A stretch of 64,000 bases of DNA from Ceratobasidium sp. AG-K (taxonomy: Eukaryota > Basidiomycota > Agaricomycetes > Cantharellales > Ceratobasidiaceae), in the NCBI GenBank assembly GCA_037039685.1, contig JAWNGF010000006.1, forward strand, positions 3,162,001 to 3,226,000. The letters run 5' to 3'. The notes beneath the pieces were generated by a model. The model worked only from the letters and a program-made list of their open reading frames with translations. It did not search any database and was not told the origin of the DNA. Positions 25,080 through 34,955 of this stretch are shown piece by piece. Both the position numbers and the translations under genes were made by a program. How positions within the stretch are numbered: position 1 is the first letter of the stretch; each line of letters starts with the position of its first letter.

Positions 25080-25527
25080 GTTGACACTTGTATCGCCAAT
25101 CGTTGATTTTTTTTTATGAAGTCGAATCAATTAAAACAATTGCTTGGTTTGCCGTCAGATTTTTGGGCACATCCGATATAACGCTTGTGCTATTCCTGCG
25201 CATACATGCAGAATTTTTCTCCAAATTCTTAGGGCCCCCAGACCATCAAAGACCCTTGGGTCCGCCGATTATTACTACCCAAGGAGACTATGTATTTCTT
25301 GTTTTTTCAATACCTATGTGCGACTATACGACCCCTGCTCCCCAATCCTGAGGCCCAGGTGAGCTCTCATGACGGGACGCCTCTGTCAAGTTCTCGTCAC
25401 CATCACGTGATTCGCAGCCAGACTTGTAGGCGCTTACTACTTCTGCCGTCATCGTTCACAGCATCACAGTAACCACCACCACATCCGAGTTTACCTGTTC
25501 AACCTCACTCCCTCCAGCACCTCCGAA

Positions 25528-26156
25528 ATGGCCAACTGGTAATGATGGATTGGTTTGAGAGATAAATCAGAAAGCTAACTCGCTACGGTATTGTAGGTTT
25601 GACATTGTATCCCTAGTAGTTGTAAGCGCAAAGTATCGAAATTAAACCGAACAAGCCATGCTGATGAAAACTTTTTGTTACGGCTGTTCTTTCTTAGTTC
25701 TTGGGACTCTTTAGCGGTGTCATTTGTAAGTGTACTTTTCCTCATCCTTGAGCAACAGGTTAATAAGCGAACTGTAGATGCAGCCATAGCACTAAGCAAG
25801 CAATTCTCAGGCGCTGTCGAGTATGTACACAATCTACGCCATATTCAAAACCTTTGTTTAAGCTAACTCCCTGCGCCACCTATAGGTCAACGAAGGATGG
25901 GTACGCTATCGTGGCAGCTATTTTTGATTTAGCACCGCTCATGGATGTTCTATTTATAGGCTCAAAAAGCGCGGGTTGGATATTACGGAGAATGGCATGT
26001 CCGTAAAGACAGAAAAACGATTGGATAGGGATGATTACACGGCTGCGACAGGACGGTGAGTGCATCTTGCAGTCTGTTGTTGATGAGATGCTGATTAGGT
26101 TTATCTTGGTGACGCCTGTCTCCTTCTCCATCGACGACCTGGCATTCGCTCCTTAA
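25528..26156 (+). CDS. Small conserved basidiomycete membrane protein, seven tiny exons
   Basis: Exons 25528-25538, 25597-25621, 25698-25725, 25784-25820, 25886-25900, 25960-26055 and 26099-26156 join in one frame to 89 residues. Every junction is GT-AG. The first two thirds of the gene use exons of 11, 25, 28, 37 and 15 nt. The product has a hydrophobic segment (IVSLVVFLGLFSGVISIAL), then STKDGLKKRGLDITENGMSV and KTEKRLDRDDYTAATGR. The order 'hydrophobic helix, LK-x-RG-x-x-I, K-T-x-x-R-x-D-R-x-x-Y-x-x-A-T-x-R' recurs in short basidiomycete proteins of unknown function, as I recall. No longer ORF covers the gene, so automatic callers may miss it. The end FSIDDLAFAP differs from the usual tail and may be lineage-specific. 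Confidence 0.7.
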
Positions 26157-27904
26157 CCAACCTATCGTCCTTATGTTTCTCACATCTACTATCTCGACAC
26201 GCTCGACGCTACATACACGCTTTAAACATCGCACCGCCTCGATGCCGTACACAAATCGGGACGACTGCGCCTACATGCTCGGCAAATTCCTTCAATTGCC
26301 GGATCCGGTTATCCAATTCACAGAAACCTTGTCGAAGCGATAAAGGCGGCTTCGTTCGGCTCACCCGACAACCAAAAGGCCGTGCCCGATTCTGTTGGAC
26401 AGGGTTATGCACCTCCCGGCTCTCGTCACCGCATAAGCTTGAGCAAGAAGCATTAGGCGAAGACAGGATGTACACTATACCAGAGATATTTTGATGTTTG
26501 ATAGTGTCTGTATGTATCTTGGATAGATCTGTATTTTGACATCTTCGCCCACGCTTTGAATTGAGTGACACACGAGTGACATGGTGAATTAGTTGAATGC
26601 GAGTCGTGGGCCGCGGGCGCGATGGGGCTTGAATAAACATTTTGCCAGGCTAGGTGATCCTCGGGAAGACCGACGAAGCTGTGTCTGAATGGGAATGAAT
26701 TTCGAGTTAATTTCCTATTTGGGATCTATCCCGTTCGCGCCAACTGGATATTACAAGCGGGACAGCTGTCATAGTAGATCCAACTGCCAAATTCATCCAT
26801 CTCGCTGAACGTCCGGAACGTCAACCAGTCTGGAGGCGTTGGCTTGATGCGACCTTACAGGAAGTCATCCCATTTCAGGGATAACCTATTCGGCGTTAAT
26901 GGCCCGTGATGCGTACACCGGGAGCATGCAACATCTACGGGTAAGGCATACAGCGTATCCCGTGTATAGTGTCCGACCTGCCGCGGTAATGTGTCAGCAA
27001 TGTACCTGCATTCAGCGGGCAGAGTGTCTTGATATGGGCAAGATCGAGCAGACTGCGATACAACATTGATGCAGTGTTCCTGACAAGATGATCTAGATCA
27101 GAATAACTTGTAGTCTCAGGCTCTGTGGGACCAGACAGGAACCTCGAGGTCCGTCCATTTCAGCACTTGCTCTCTAGGCTCACCAGAGGCCGCGATACAG
27201 TGGCGCCCAGCTGACCAATCACACCACTACCTCATCTTCATTACGACCAACTCGATTCGGCGCGTTGTCGAAATTCGGAAACACGAGTTGCGTACCAAAA
27301 ACAGATCATTCCAAGTAATATTCGGCCGTAGCCCGAACGGCGCGAACGACGCTGGAGATAATTACTGGGGCGCTTGCCGGCCGGAGCTTGGACGGACTTG
27401 GATGCGCAGATCCCTATTGGACTGCTATGATCCGCCTGATAAATGTTTATCCGTATAGTAACCTGCAAGCATGCAGGAAGCCTTCCTCGAACGAAACTGT
27501 CTGTATAAAGGTCACCTGTGTCGTGCTATGGGTCATCAGACTCCCGGGCTTGCTGTCTCCTCCACTCCCCGCCCCCAACCCCCACTCCCGTCAACACCTC
27601 GACTATCCGCGTACCGGGCAGATACAGTACTGTCTGCAGTCCGGACACGTCTTAATACTGTGTTATACGATCACGACCCGTGCGTGAGACTGAGGCGCCC
27701 GCTCATCGCACTCCCTGCCGCCGGACAAATCCTTCCTCCCGCGCTTGCATCGCGACTGGGTCCACCCATAAAAGTTGAAGTTTGCACTGGTCAGTTCCTC
27801 ACTCCTCTCGCCTTGGGTCTTCTCTAACTCTTCTCTTCATCTCTTGCCCCGTTCTCGCTACACGTCAATCTACTCCTTGCAACCAACCTAATACTAAAAC
27901 TACC
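26157..27904. other. Intergenic, nothing firm
   Basis: Several short frames exist on both strands but none has a motif. A fragment near 26760-26880 reads PTAKFIHLAERPERQPVWRR, which could be gene debris. A TATA-like CATAAAAG at about 27767, some 135 bp before the next ATG, may belong to the monooxygenase promoter. Confidence 0.4.
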
Positions 27905-29618
27905 ATGTCCCAGTTTGACCAACCCGCCACAGCCATGCCTGCCCCCGAGAAGCCGTTTGTAGCAGCCGATGCCTCTGTCGACGCCTCGAAGACCCAGGTG
28001 CGTCATCACCCCACACATAAGCGCCGAATCCCACTGATCAGTTCTTCTAGTCGACCACGCTCTTCCAGGGTCGTGTTACCTCGAACCCCCTGAGCATCGT
28101 TGTCGTCGGATGCGGTCTCGGTGGTCTCGCTGCAGCCTACTGCTTGGCCAAGGCCGGCCACAAGGTTACCATGTTCGAGGCGGCCCCCGCGATTGGTGAA
28201 GTCGGTGCTGGTATCCAGGTCACTCCCAACGTCAGCCGTCTTTTGATCCGTTGGGGTCTCGGCGAGCAGCTCGAGAACATCGCTGTCCGCCCCGAGGGTA
28301 TTGTGTTCAGGCGCTGTGAGTTGTTCTCAATCATCCGCGTTGGATTTTATTAATTTGCGGTAGGGAGCACCGGTGAGAAGGTTGGCGAGACCAAGTGGGG
28401 TGGCGCATTTGAGAATGAGCACGGCGCTCCTTACTACCACATCCACGTGCGTACACGATTCACTCCTCAGAATGCGTCAGACTAATGGATTTCTGCAGCG
28501 TGCCGACTTCCACAAGCTCCTCTACGACATTACCGTTCCCCTGATCGACCTCCACCTTAACAGCCTGGTCACCAGCATCGATCCCGATGCGCCCTCGATT
28601 ACCCTCAAGTCCGGCAAGACCTTCAAGTGCGACCTGATCGTGGGTGCCGACGGTGTCAAGTCTGCTCTCCGTGAAGTCGTTGTCGGCCACGTCGACCGCC
28701 CCGTCGATACCGGCGATGCTGCCTACCGTGCGATCGTCCCGACCGACAAGCTCCTCGCCGACCCCGATCTGAGGAGCCTCGTTGAGCATCCCGAGATGAC
28801 TGGCTGGATGGGTCCGGGCCGCCACATTATGGGTTACTGCATCGTGAGTATTGCCCGAGTCGGTGAAAACGGGAGACTGAGATGGTTCGGGTTTTAGCGC
28901 GCCAAGAAGGAGTACAACATGGTCTTGTTGCACCCCGATGACGGTGCTACCGAGTCGTGGTCCGCTGAGGGCTCTGGTGACAACATGCGCAAGGACTTCC
29001 AGGGCTGGGAGCCTCGGTACGTACCCAGCACGCTCGAGCAAGCTTGTGCTTACATAATGCTGCAGCGTCGAGAAGCTTTTGGCGATGGTACCTAGCACTC
29101 TCAAGTGGGCCCTCCGTGACCGCCTCCCTCTCGATACCTGGATCCACAAGTCCAACAAGGTTGTCCTTCTCGGTGATGCTTGCCACCCTATGCTTCCTTA
29201 CCGTGCTCAGGGTGCCGCCATGGCCGTAAGTATTATCGCATCCGCGTGAACGTAATTCTCATCGATCGCCGTTTAGATCGAGGACGGCTGCGTGCTCGGC
29301 AACCTCTTCTCCCGTGTCTCCGACGTCTCCCAAATCCCGTACTTCTTGCGCGCCTACGAGACCCTCCGCCTCGCGCGCACGGCCAACACCCAAGCCCAAT
29401 CCCGCCTCAACCAAAAGATCTTCCACTACCCCGACGGACCCGAGCAAGAGCAGCGCGACGCCTCGATGCGTGCGGCCATGCGCGGCCAGACCGAGGGCAG
29501 CGCCAACCAGTGGGCGGACAAGAGCAAGAACAAGGTCCAATTTTCGTACGACGCCGACGAGGCTGCTGAAGAGTGGTGGAGGGACGTTGGATCTAAGGAG
29601 CTCGCTTCCAAGGCCTAG
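27905..29618 (+). CDS. FAD-dependent monooxygenase, salicylate-hydroxylase type
   Basis: Seven exons (27905-27997, 28051-28315, 28364-28446, 28499-28843, 28898-29016, 29066-29225, 29277-29618) give 468 residues with all splice phases consistent. The FAD-binding Rossmann motif is [13 protein letters not shown], the DG motif is VGADGVKS, and the second FAD (GD) motif is [18 protein letters not shown]. This is the order of group A flavoprotein aromatic hydroxylases. The family uses NAD(P)H and O2 to hydroxylate aromatic rings, for example salicylate to catechol. The actual substrate cannot be read from sequence. No signal peptide is seen, so it is probably cytosolic. Coding sequence is rich in C-ending codons, suggesting good expression. 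Confidence 0.9.
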
Positions 29619-29962
29619 AGTGCGGTCCGGGTTCTTTAATTAATTGGTGCTTTTTTAATGTTGTGAATTGTGCTTTTTTGTATTGTGAATTGTACCATCT
29701 GTTGTACGAATTTTGACAATGCTTTGCTTCATTCGGAGTTTGAAGCTTGGCAGGGCCAGACGTTGTGTCAAGACTCATTCGGGCAAGGGACGGGGACTAT
29801 ACATCCGGGAGACTAACGGCAATTGGTGCACCTTCACCCGGGCTTCCACCTGAACACGTTGCGGACAAATTCATTACTCTAAACACTCTAATACAAAGGA
29901 TCGCACAAATCGCAATTTCCAAAAGAGGCTGTGTAGTTGGCAATCGTAAAGTCATTGTGGTC
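29619..29962. other. Intergenic before the RNase H-fold array
   Basis: 3' region of the monooxygenase, then the distal promoter of array copy 1. It contains the 14-mer AACACGTTGCGGAC at 29853-29866, repeated exactly at 31409-31422 before copy 2. Confidence 0.5.
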
Positions 29963-30051
29963 CAAAAAACATGTTGGTGGGCGATCATAGCCAATCGAAC
30001 CGCCGGTACTGCCTGGTATCCGGTAGTTACTTCTCCATTGTAGTCGGGCCC
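29963..30051 (+). promoter_or_regulatory. Upstream block shared by copies 1 and 2 of the array
   Basis: This roughly 90-bp block is repeated with moderate divergence at 31522-31615. Common parts include GGGCGATC(A/G)TAGCCA, ATCCGGTAG and CGG(T/G)-rich sequence ending in GGGCCC. It ends about 210 bp before the ATG of copy 1. It must have been copied with the gene, so the duplication unit includes promoter DNA. Confidence 0.6.
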
Positions 30052-30184
30052 CTATGGAAAAGTGCGGCGGAAGCTGAGAAGCGTACCCTGAAACGGCGCC
30101 TGCTTGTCGAAACGGGCAAAACATGCCTCTTTTGGGACTGGTTGGGAGGGGTGCACGGGTGGCTAGAGCACAGGGAACAGACAA

Positions 30185-30190
30185 TATAAA
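30185..30190 (+). promoter_or_regulatory. TATA-like box, array copy 1
   Basis: TATAAA lies 73-78 bp before the ATG at 30263. Copies 2 and 3 have similar boxes at nearly the same distance. Confidence 0.45.
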
Positions 30191-30262
30191 TGGATGGGTG
30201 GTTGGTTGGACGAGGGTGACTTTGCCTCTGCCGTGTCCCATTCCTGGTCACAGTTGCCCCTT

Positions 30263-31077
30263 ATGTCTTTCTTGTTGCGTTCCTCTTTCTCGGTCGCTCG
30301 GGGCCTTCTCGCGTCTCCCGCCGCCACTGTTTCCACCCATCTCGCTCAACCAGCGGTCGCCCTCCAACGTTATAAATCCACCGCTCTGCTGTCGCCTACT
30401 CCACGCAAAGGTCTGGAGGTTGCTGTTTCAAGTGCTATTAAAGCCAAGGTACGTCTGTTGGACGCAAGCTCAGCCCGCCACTGCTCACAGCCAATTTCAG
30501 ACCGAGGGCCCTGGATCGGCGAAAGCCAAGAAGGCTAAGAAAGGCACCGAAACCAATGCCACCGCCAACACGCCCAAGGTCTGTATATCGTTGACTTTGT
30601 ATGCGTTCCGGCTCCTGACGTACATGACTTGGTCAGCCCTCGGGCTATTGGGTGGATGCGTCTCTAACGCACATTGCCGTACTAATGGGCAGGAAGTACA
30701 AGGTCTTCAAGCTGAAAGAGGGATGGGCGACCGACGGGCGGGACATCAATTGGGCGGAGACAGCGGCGTTTGAGCTTTTGGGTCACCTCCTAGTCGCTCA
30801 GGGGCGAAGAGGCACTGTCACCGTCAACTCCGATAGTCTGACAGCCTTGCGTGCCGTGACCGGTCCCGGTGTCAAGGTGAAGGAAATCATGGGGTCCGCT
30901 CGGCGCCTCGAGTCTGTTATCAAGGAGTCGGGAGTGGTGATCAGGGGAGTCCAAGTTCCCAGCAATACCAACTTGGCGGACCCTTTCACACGCGGGAAAC
31001 CCGTCGAGGGCTATAAGGCCATGAAGACGATTATCAACATTCCAGAAGCCTTGGCTAAATACGTGGCCGCTGATTGA
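30263..31077 (+). CDS. RNase H-fold protein, array copy 1, with presequence-like leader
   Basis: Exons 30263-30448, 30501-30578 and 30637-31077 give 234 residues. Exon 1 starts MSFLLRSSFSVARGLLA, is Arg/Ser-rich with no acidic residue for over 45 positions, and reaches RYKST, features typical of a mitochondrial presequence. Exon 2 is Lys/Ala/Thr-rich and probably disordered. Exon 3 carries the whole fold. The RNase H acidic residues are in place: D95 (YWVDAS), E129 (INWAE), D154 (NSDS) and D203 (NLADPFTRG). The exon resembles the RNase H segment after reverse transcriptase in basidiomycete retroelements, where INWAE, SDN and NPADPxSRG are usual; no reverse transcriptase or integrase lies nearby. 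It probably cleaves RNA in RNA-DNA hybrids if active. It is the first of four tandem paralogues. Confidence 0.72.
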
Positions 31078-31521
31078 AACTCGCTCCGTGTTCGGTTGGA
31101 TATTGGATGTTACATTACTTGGCGCATATATTGTGTAGGAATACGTTTTGCTTTGATATACCATTAACACTTGTACCCATGAATATAATGTATAGCTTGC
31201 TGCGGTTGCATTGACTGGTGGAAACAATCTACCTTGGAGTCTGGCAGTGAGCCGCCCTAATAGACACGTAGACACGAATGCACACATACCTACGCAAGCT
31301 TGGTTGGGGCCCAGGAGTGAGCTGCGGTAGTTAGGTCAGCGTTTGTTTGGACAAGAAATCGAGATCGTGTATCCAGAGTCATACGGGCAATCGGCGCGCC
31401 TCGACCCCAACACGTTGCGGACGAAGCACCACCCCAAGCGCCCTCGCCAGCGGAGAACCGCCTGTCGATTTCTCCAGCAGGGCTTCAGCACGCGTGGCAA
31501 CAGTACGCGCGAGGGCATTGT
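31078..31521. other. Spacer between array copies 1 and 2
   Basis: 3' UTR of copy 1 followed by upstream DNA of copy 2. It includes the exact 14-mer AACACGTTGCGGAC at 31409-31422 that is shared with the copy 1 upstream region. Confidence 0.5.
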
Positions 31522-31615
31522 TCAAAAGCACATTGATGGGCGATCGTAGCCACTGGAACCCGCTGGGGTCGAGTCATATCCGGTAGCCACTCGGCCATTG
31601 CGGTCGAGCCGGGCC
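31522..31615 (+). promoter_or_regulatory. Upstream block shared with copy 1
   Basis: This is the second instance of the block at 29963-30051, ending about 190 bp before the ATG of copy 2. Order and orientation relative to the gene are the same. Confidence 0.6.
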
Positions 31616-31723
31616 CAGAAGCACGCCCTGGGCGGGCGGTGACAGCCTGTCAAAAAGGATAAAATACAACGCTTTTGGGATAGTGCTTCGGTATCTGTGG
31701 CCACAATGACACGAACACGGATT

Positions 31724-31729
31724 TATAAA
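31724..31729 (+). promoter_or_regulatory. TATA-like box, array copy 2
   Basis: TATAAA lies 77-82 bp before the ATG at 31806, almost the same spacing as in copy 1. Confidence 0.45.
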
Positions 31730-31805
31730 CTGGGAGCCGGGAGTTGAAAGTTGAAACTGGTCTCTCGCCTCTCTAGCTGCCTGGTCTTTCTTGCCGCCTG
31801 ATTCG

Positions 31806-32519
31806 ATGTCTCTCCGTTCTTTTTCTCGAGTTACTCTATCTCTTAGTCTCACTGCGCGAACTATACCTATCCCTAGAGCGAGCGTGCTACCGACTCTATA
31901 TACATCTTTTCCTCGCCATAAATCCACCCTCTTCTCTCCTAAACCCGTGAAGTCAACGTCTAGCTTACTTGAAGGCCGCGCTATCCAGCGTAATGTCCCA
32001 GTAAGTTCGCGTTTTGCAAGCCGATTTCATGACTTTGACCGACACTATCATTAACGGAAGTTTACCCCAACCCCGTTGGTGTGTTGGATCGACGCTGCAA
32101 CAAGCACTGAACTAATCGCAGTCGTTGTTGGGGACACTTATAAGTTGTTTCGTCTAAAGAAAGGCTGGAACATTGCCGGTCAAGACATCAGCTGGCTGGA
32201 ATCCATAGCATTTGAGCTCCTCGCCTGTGTGTTGATTGCGGAGCGCCACACAGGTCGAATTATTGTCCATTCTGACTCCAAGGTCGCAATCAGGGTGTTC
32301 GAAGGCCACAAGTGCCGAGCCCATCCCATGCGCGAGTGCGCAGAACGGCTGCAGGCTGGGCGTAGCATCTGGCCGTTTACGCTGGAGACGCAGTGGGTCG
32401 GCACCAAGAGCAATCTCGCGGACCCTTTCTCTCGGGGAAGACTGACCCCGGGGTTCAGGAAAATTAAGAACAACCTGCAGCTCACCGAATCGCTGGCGCG
32501 GCTTGTTGACCATGTCTAA
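31806..32519 (+). CDS. RNase H-fold protein, array copy 2, with presequence-like leader
   Basis: Exons 31806-32000 and 32061-32519 give 217 residues. The leader MSLRSFSRVTLSLSLTARTI is rich in Arg, Ser and Leu without acidic residues and runs to FPRHKST, matching RYKST of copy 1, so a mitochondrial location is likely. Exon 2 holds the fold: D76 (CWIDAA), E112 (ISWLE), D137 (HSDS) and D186 (NLADPFSRG), so the four catalytic acids are kept. Copy 2 lacks the separate middle exon found in copies 1 and 3. The acceptor again falls a few residues before the W-(V/I)-D strand, as in every copy. The acceptor before the fold exon (GGAAG) has a poor pyrimidine tract. Confidence 0.7.
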
Positions 32520-33270
32520 CTCTGCCTTCGTTTTTATCTCGGTTTAACTATTCATTTTTCGTTTCATGAAATACGCTAACATATGTACACGTTCTGTTCG
32601 ATTCTGGCGGCGTAAGAGTCTTACTGATTTTTATCTGTTCACTAATTATTGTAAACTTTAAGACCAATGCAGATATCTTGAATTTAACCGAAGCGAGATA
32701 CCAGACCTTCATAACGCAGTGAACCTGCTAATGACCAAGGCCAACGCAATGCTGAAACTCCACGGACCAGGAAGTGAGGATATGCGACTACTGGTTTAGG
32801 CTTCATAGCATAGGGATAAGCTTGGTTGAAACCTATATCGCGACTCGCAATCCCAGAAGCTATTTGGGTGCGCATACATCCAGGTTGATCCTCAATGCAG
32901 TAACGAAGAATCCTGCGAAGGGTCTGTCGTCATTCTGGCTATGCAAAGCAAGGTCTCGAGTGCCGTATTATCCGTAAGTCTACAGGGAACTTTCTGGTAC
33001 CAGTTTCTCAAAAGCAATTTGCAATTCGTCGGCTTAAAGGAAAGCGGACGGCAACGTGTTATCACTCGTCGCCACAATAACCATTGTCCATCTGGAAGCG
33101 CCGAAAGAAGCCCATTGTTACTATTCGTACCTGTCTAAGCAGTGCTGTAGAGCCTTGGAACGGCGGGGACCAGTTCCCAAAAGGCAAAAGCGCACGCCCC
33201 GAACCCCGCTCAAGACCTAGGCTCGGGATCACAACGTGTGCGAGTGGCTACAATGCTACCAGCTGGGTAC
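32520..33270. other. Spacer between array copies 2 and 3
   Basis: No gene is seen. I could not find the 90-bp upstream block of copies 1 and 2 here. Confidence 0.45.
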
Positions 33271-33276
33271 TATAAG
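33271..33276 (+). promoter_or_regulatory. TATA-like box, array copy 3
   Basis: TATAAG lies about 73 bp before the ATG at 33344, the same distance as the boxes of copies 1 and 2. Confidence 0.4.
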
Positions 33277-33343
33277 GGACACGAGAGCTAGAGGGGGGAA
33301 ATCGGATACTCTGCCATTTCTTCCTCATCGACAGCTGCCCGCT

Positions 33344-34198
33344 ATGTTCTTCTTGACTCCTTCCCGGTCCATACTGACCCAAGGCATGATCGCCTGTCGT
33401 GGTGGCGCAGCCTCCCTCGTGCCGGTGATCACTCATCTTCCCCGTGCGAACTACAGTGCTGTTCTCTTCCCTATCCCACGAAAGGGTCAGAGCCTGACGG
33501 TTAAGGTAACCATCACAAAGCCAAAGGGGATGAAGGTATACTTGATTCGTTCTGACGACCAACGATCCAGCTAACGTGATGCCTCCAGGCTACAACGCCC
33601 AAGCCCGCTGCTCCCAAGCTTTTTGCGCCTACACATATCTCAAGGCCTATGAATGCCGCGTTTAAGGCTGCGGAGTTGGCTCCGGTTCGGGTACGTATAT
33701 TGTCGTATGGGTGTATGCACCTTGTGTGCTTATGTAATCTAGCGAAAGGCTACACCACCTCCCGAATGTTGGATCGATGCGTCCAATACGCGCGTCGTAA
33801 TACTCGTAGGAGCACAATACAAGATTTTCCCCTTGACTGAAGGTTGGAGGAGCGGGGGACGCGGTCTGGTGTGGGCAAAGATAGCTGCTCTCGAGCTGTT
33901 GGCCCAGGCTCTGTTCCTGAAGGGCGAAGTCGGCGCGGTAACGGTGCACTCGAATAGTGCTATAGCGTTGAAAGCAATCAAAGGCCAGGGCGTAAATATA
34001 CCTGCAGTCACAAGCACCATTCGGCGCCTCGAGAGCGTTATGAAGATCTCGCCTTTCGAGTTCAAGGGTATCAGGAACATCGGCAAGAAGAACATTGCTG
34101 CTCCCTTTGCCAAAGGACTTATTCCTGAAGGCTACCAGGAGATGAATGAGCCCATTATCATTCCTGGGGCGCTGGCTCCATTCGTGAAGACTGCATGA
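33344..34198 (+). CDS. RNase H-fold protein, array copy 3, catalytic residues lost
   Basis: Exons 33344-33535, 33589-33690 and 33743-34198 give 249 residues. The leader MFFLTPSRSILTQGMIACRG is basic and hydrophobic with no acidic residue over the first 60 positions and ends near FPIPRKG, like SPTPRKG in copy 1. In the fold exon only the first acid remains: D110 (CWIDAS). The second is K144 (LVWAK instead of INWAE), the third is N169 (HSNS instead of SDS) and the fourth is A218 (NIAAPFAKG instead of NLADPFTRG). The frame is open through all three exons and splice sites are good, so this is not an obvious pseudogene. It looks like a pseudo-enzyme that may bind nucleic acid or regulate its sisters. 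Confidence 0.7.
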
Positions 34199-34955
34199 CT
34201 TTCTTAATCTCTATACCGAAGCTCGGTGTTCTGTGTCACGTCGCGATTGCCGCCTTGCTACTACTCTCCCCATGATGTTGTGTACATAATTATTCTATGG
34301 AACCGGAATAAAGCGATTTCTTGTCTTCCAAGTTTGCTCACCCATGTCGTAACATTACTCACGGGCCGAGGTCGGCACTCTATTGAGCGATCAATCAAAT
34401 GGTGAACAGAGCCCAGCTTCCAAGCAGACCAGTCTCTCACCGAAATATTACGGCTCGAGGGCTCGGTACTCCAGCTCGAACGTCATATTTTGAAAGTTGG
34501 CCTACGGAATGAATGTACTCCCGGGCGAACATGGCACGATCAGAAGCGTCCGCAGCTCAAGCGGTGTACACTCTGTTCCCAAAAAGGAGATAATTAGCGC
34601 TTACGTACAATGTTGCCACCTCGCCACGTGCCCACACTGCCTATATGCTCTTGCTCCCCTTGTGTGCGACTATGCAGTGGTCTGTAGAAGGCTATTATAG
34701 AATACGAGTGAGACAAGGCTTACTATATACGGCATCCACAGCCACATCACCTTGGTGGATACCTCCTTCCCGAGAATACAATAGCCATTGTGGTCTTATC
34801 TCTGTAGTATAAGTTCGTTCCTGGGTGGTCGGGTTAGATTGTCCCCGGTCGAGCTTGTCGTTCCAAAGTTGGCTGCCTTTGAGTCCTTTCATTTCTCCTT
34901 CTGGCTCTCGAAGAGGTAGTCCACTAGACTTGGTGCACTTTAGGCATTTATCACA
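34199..34955. other. Spacer between array copies 3 and 4
   Basis: No gene is seen. Unlike the other copies, no TATA-like box lies 70-85 bp before the copy 4 ATG. Confidence 0.45.

Noticed and set aside
28460..29158. 232-codon minus-strand frame opposite the FAD monooxygenase
   Set aside because: It crosses three recognised introns of the real gene and has no family motif.
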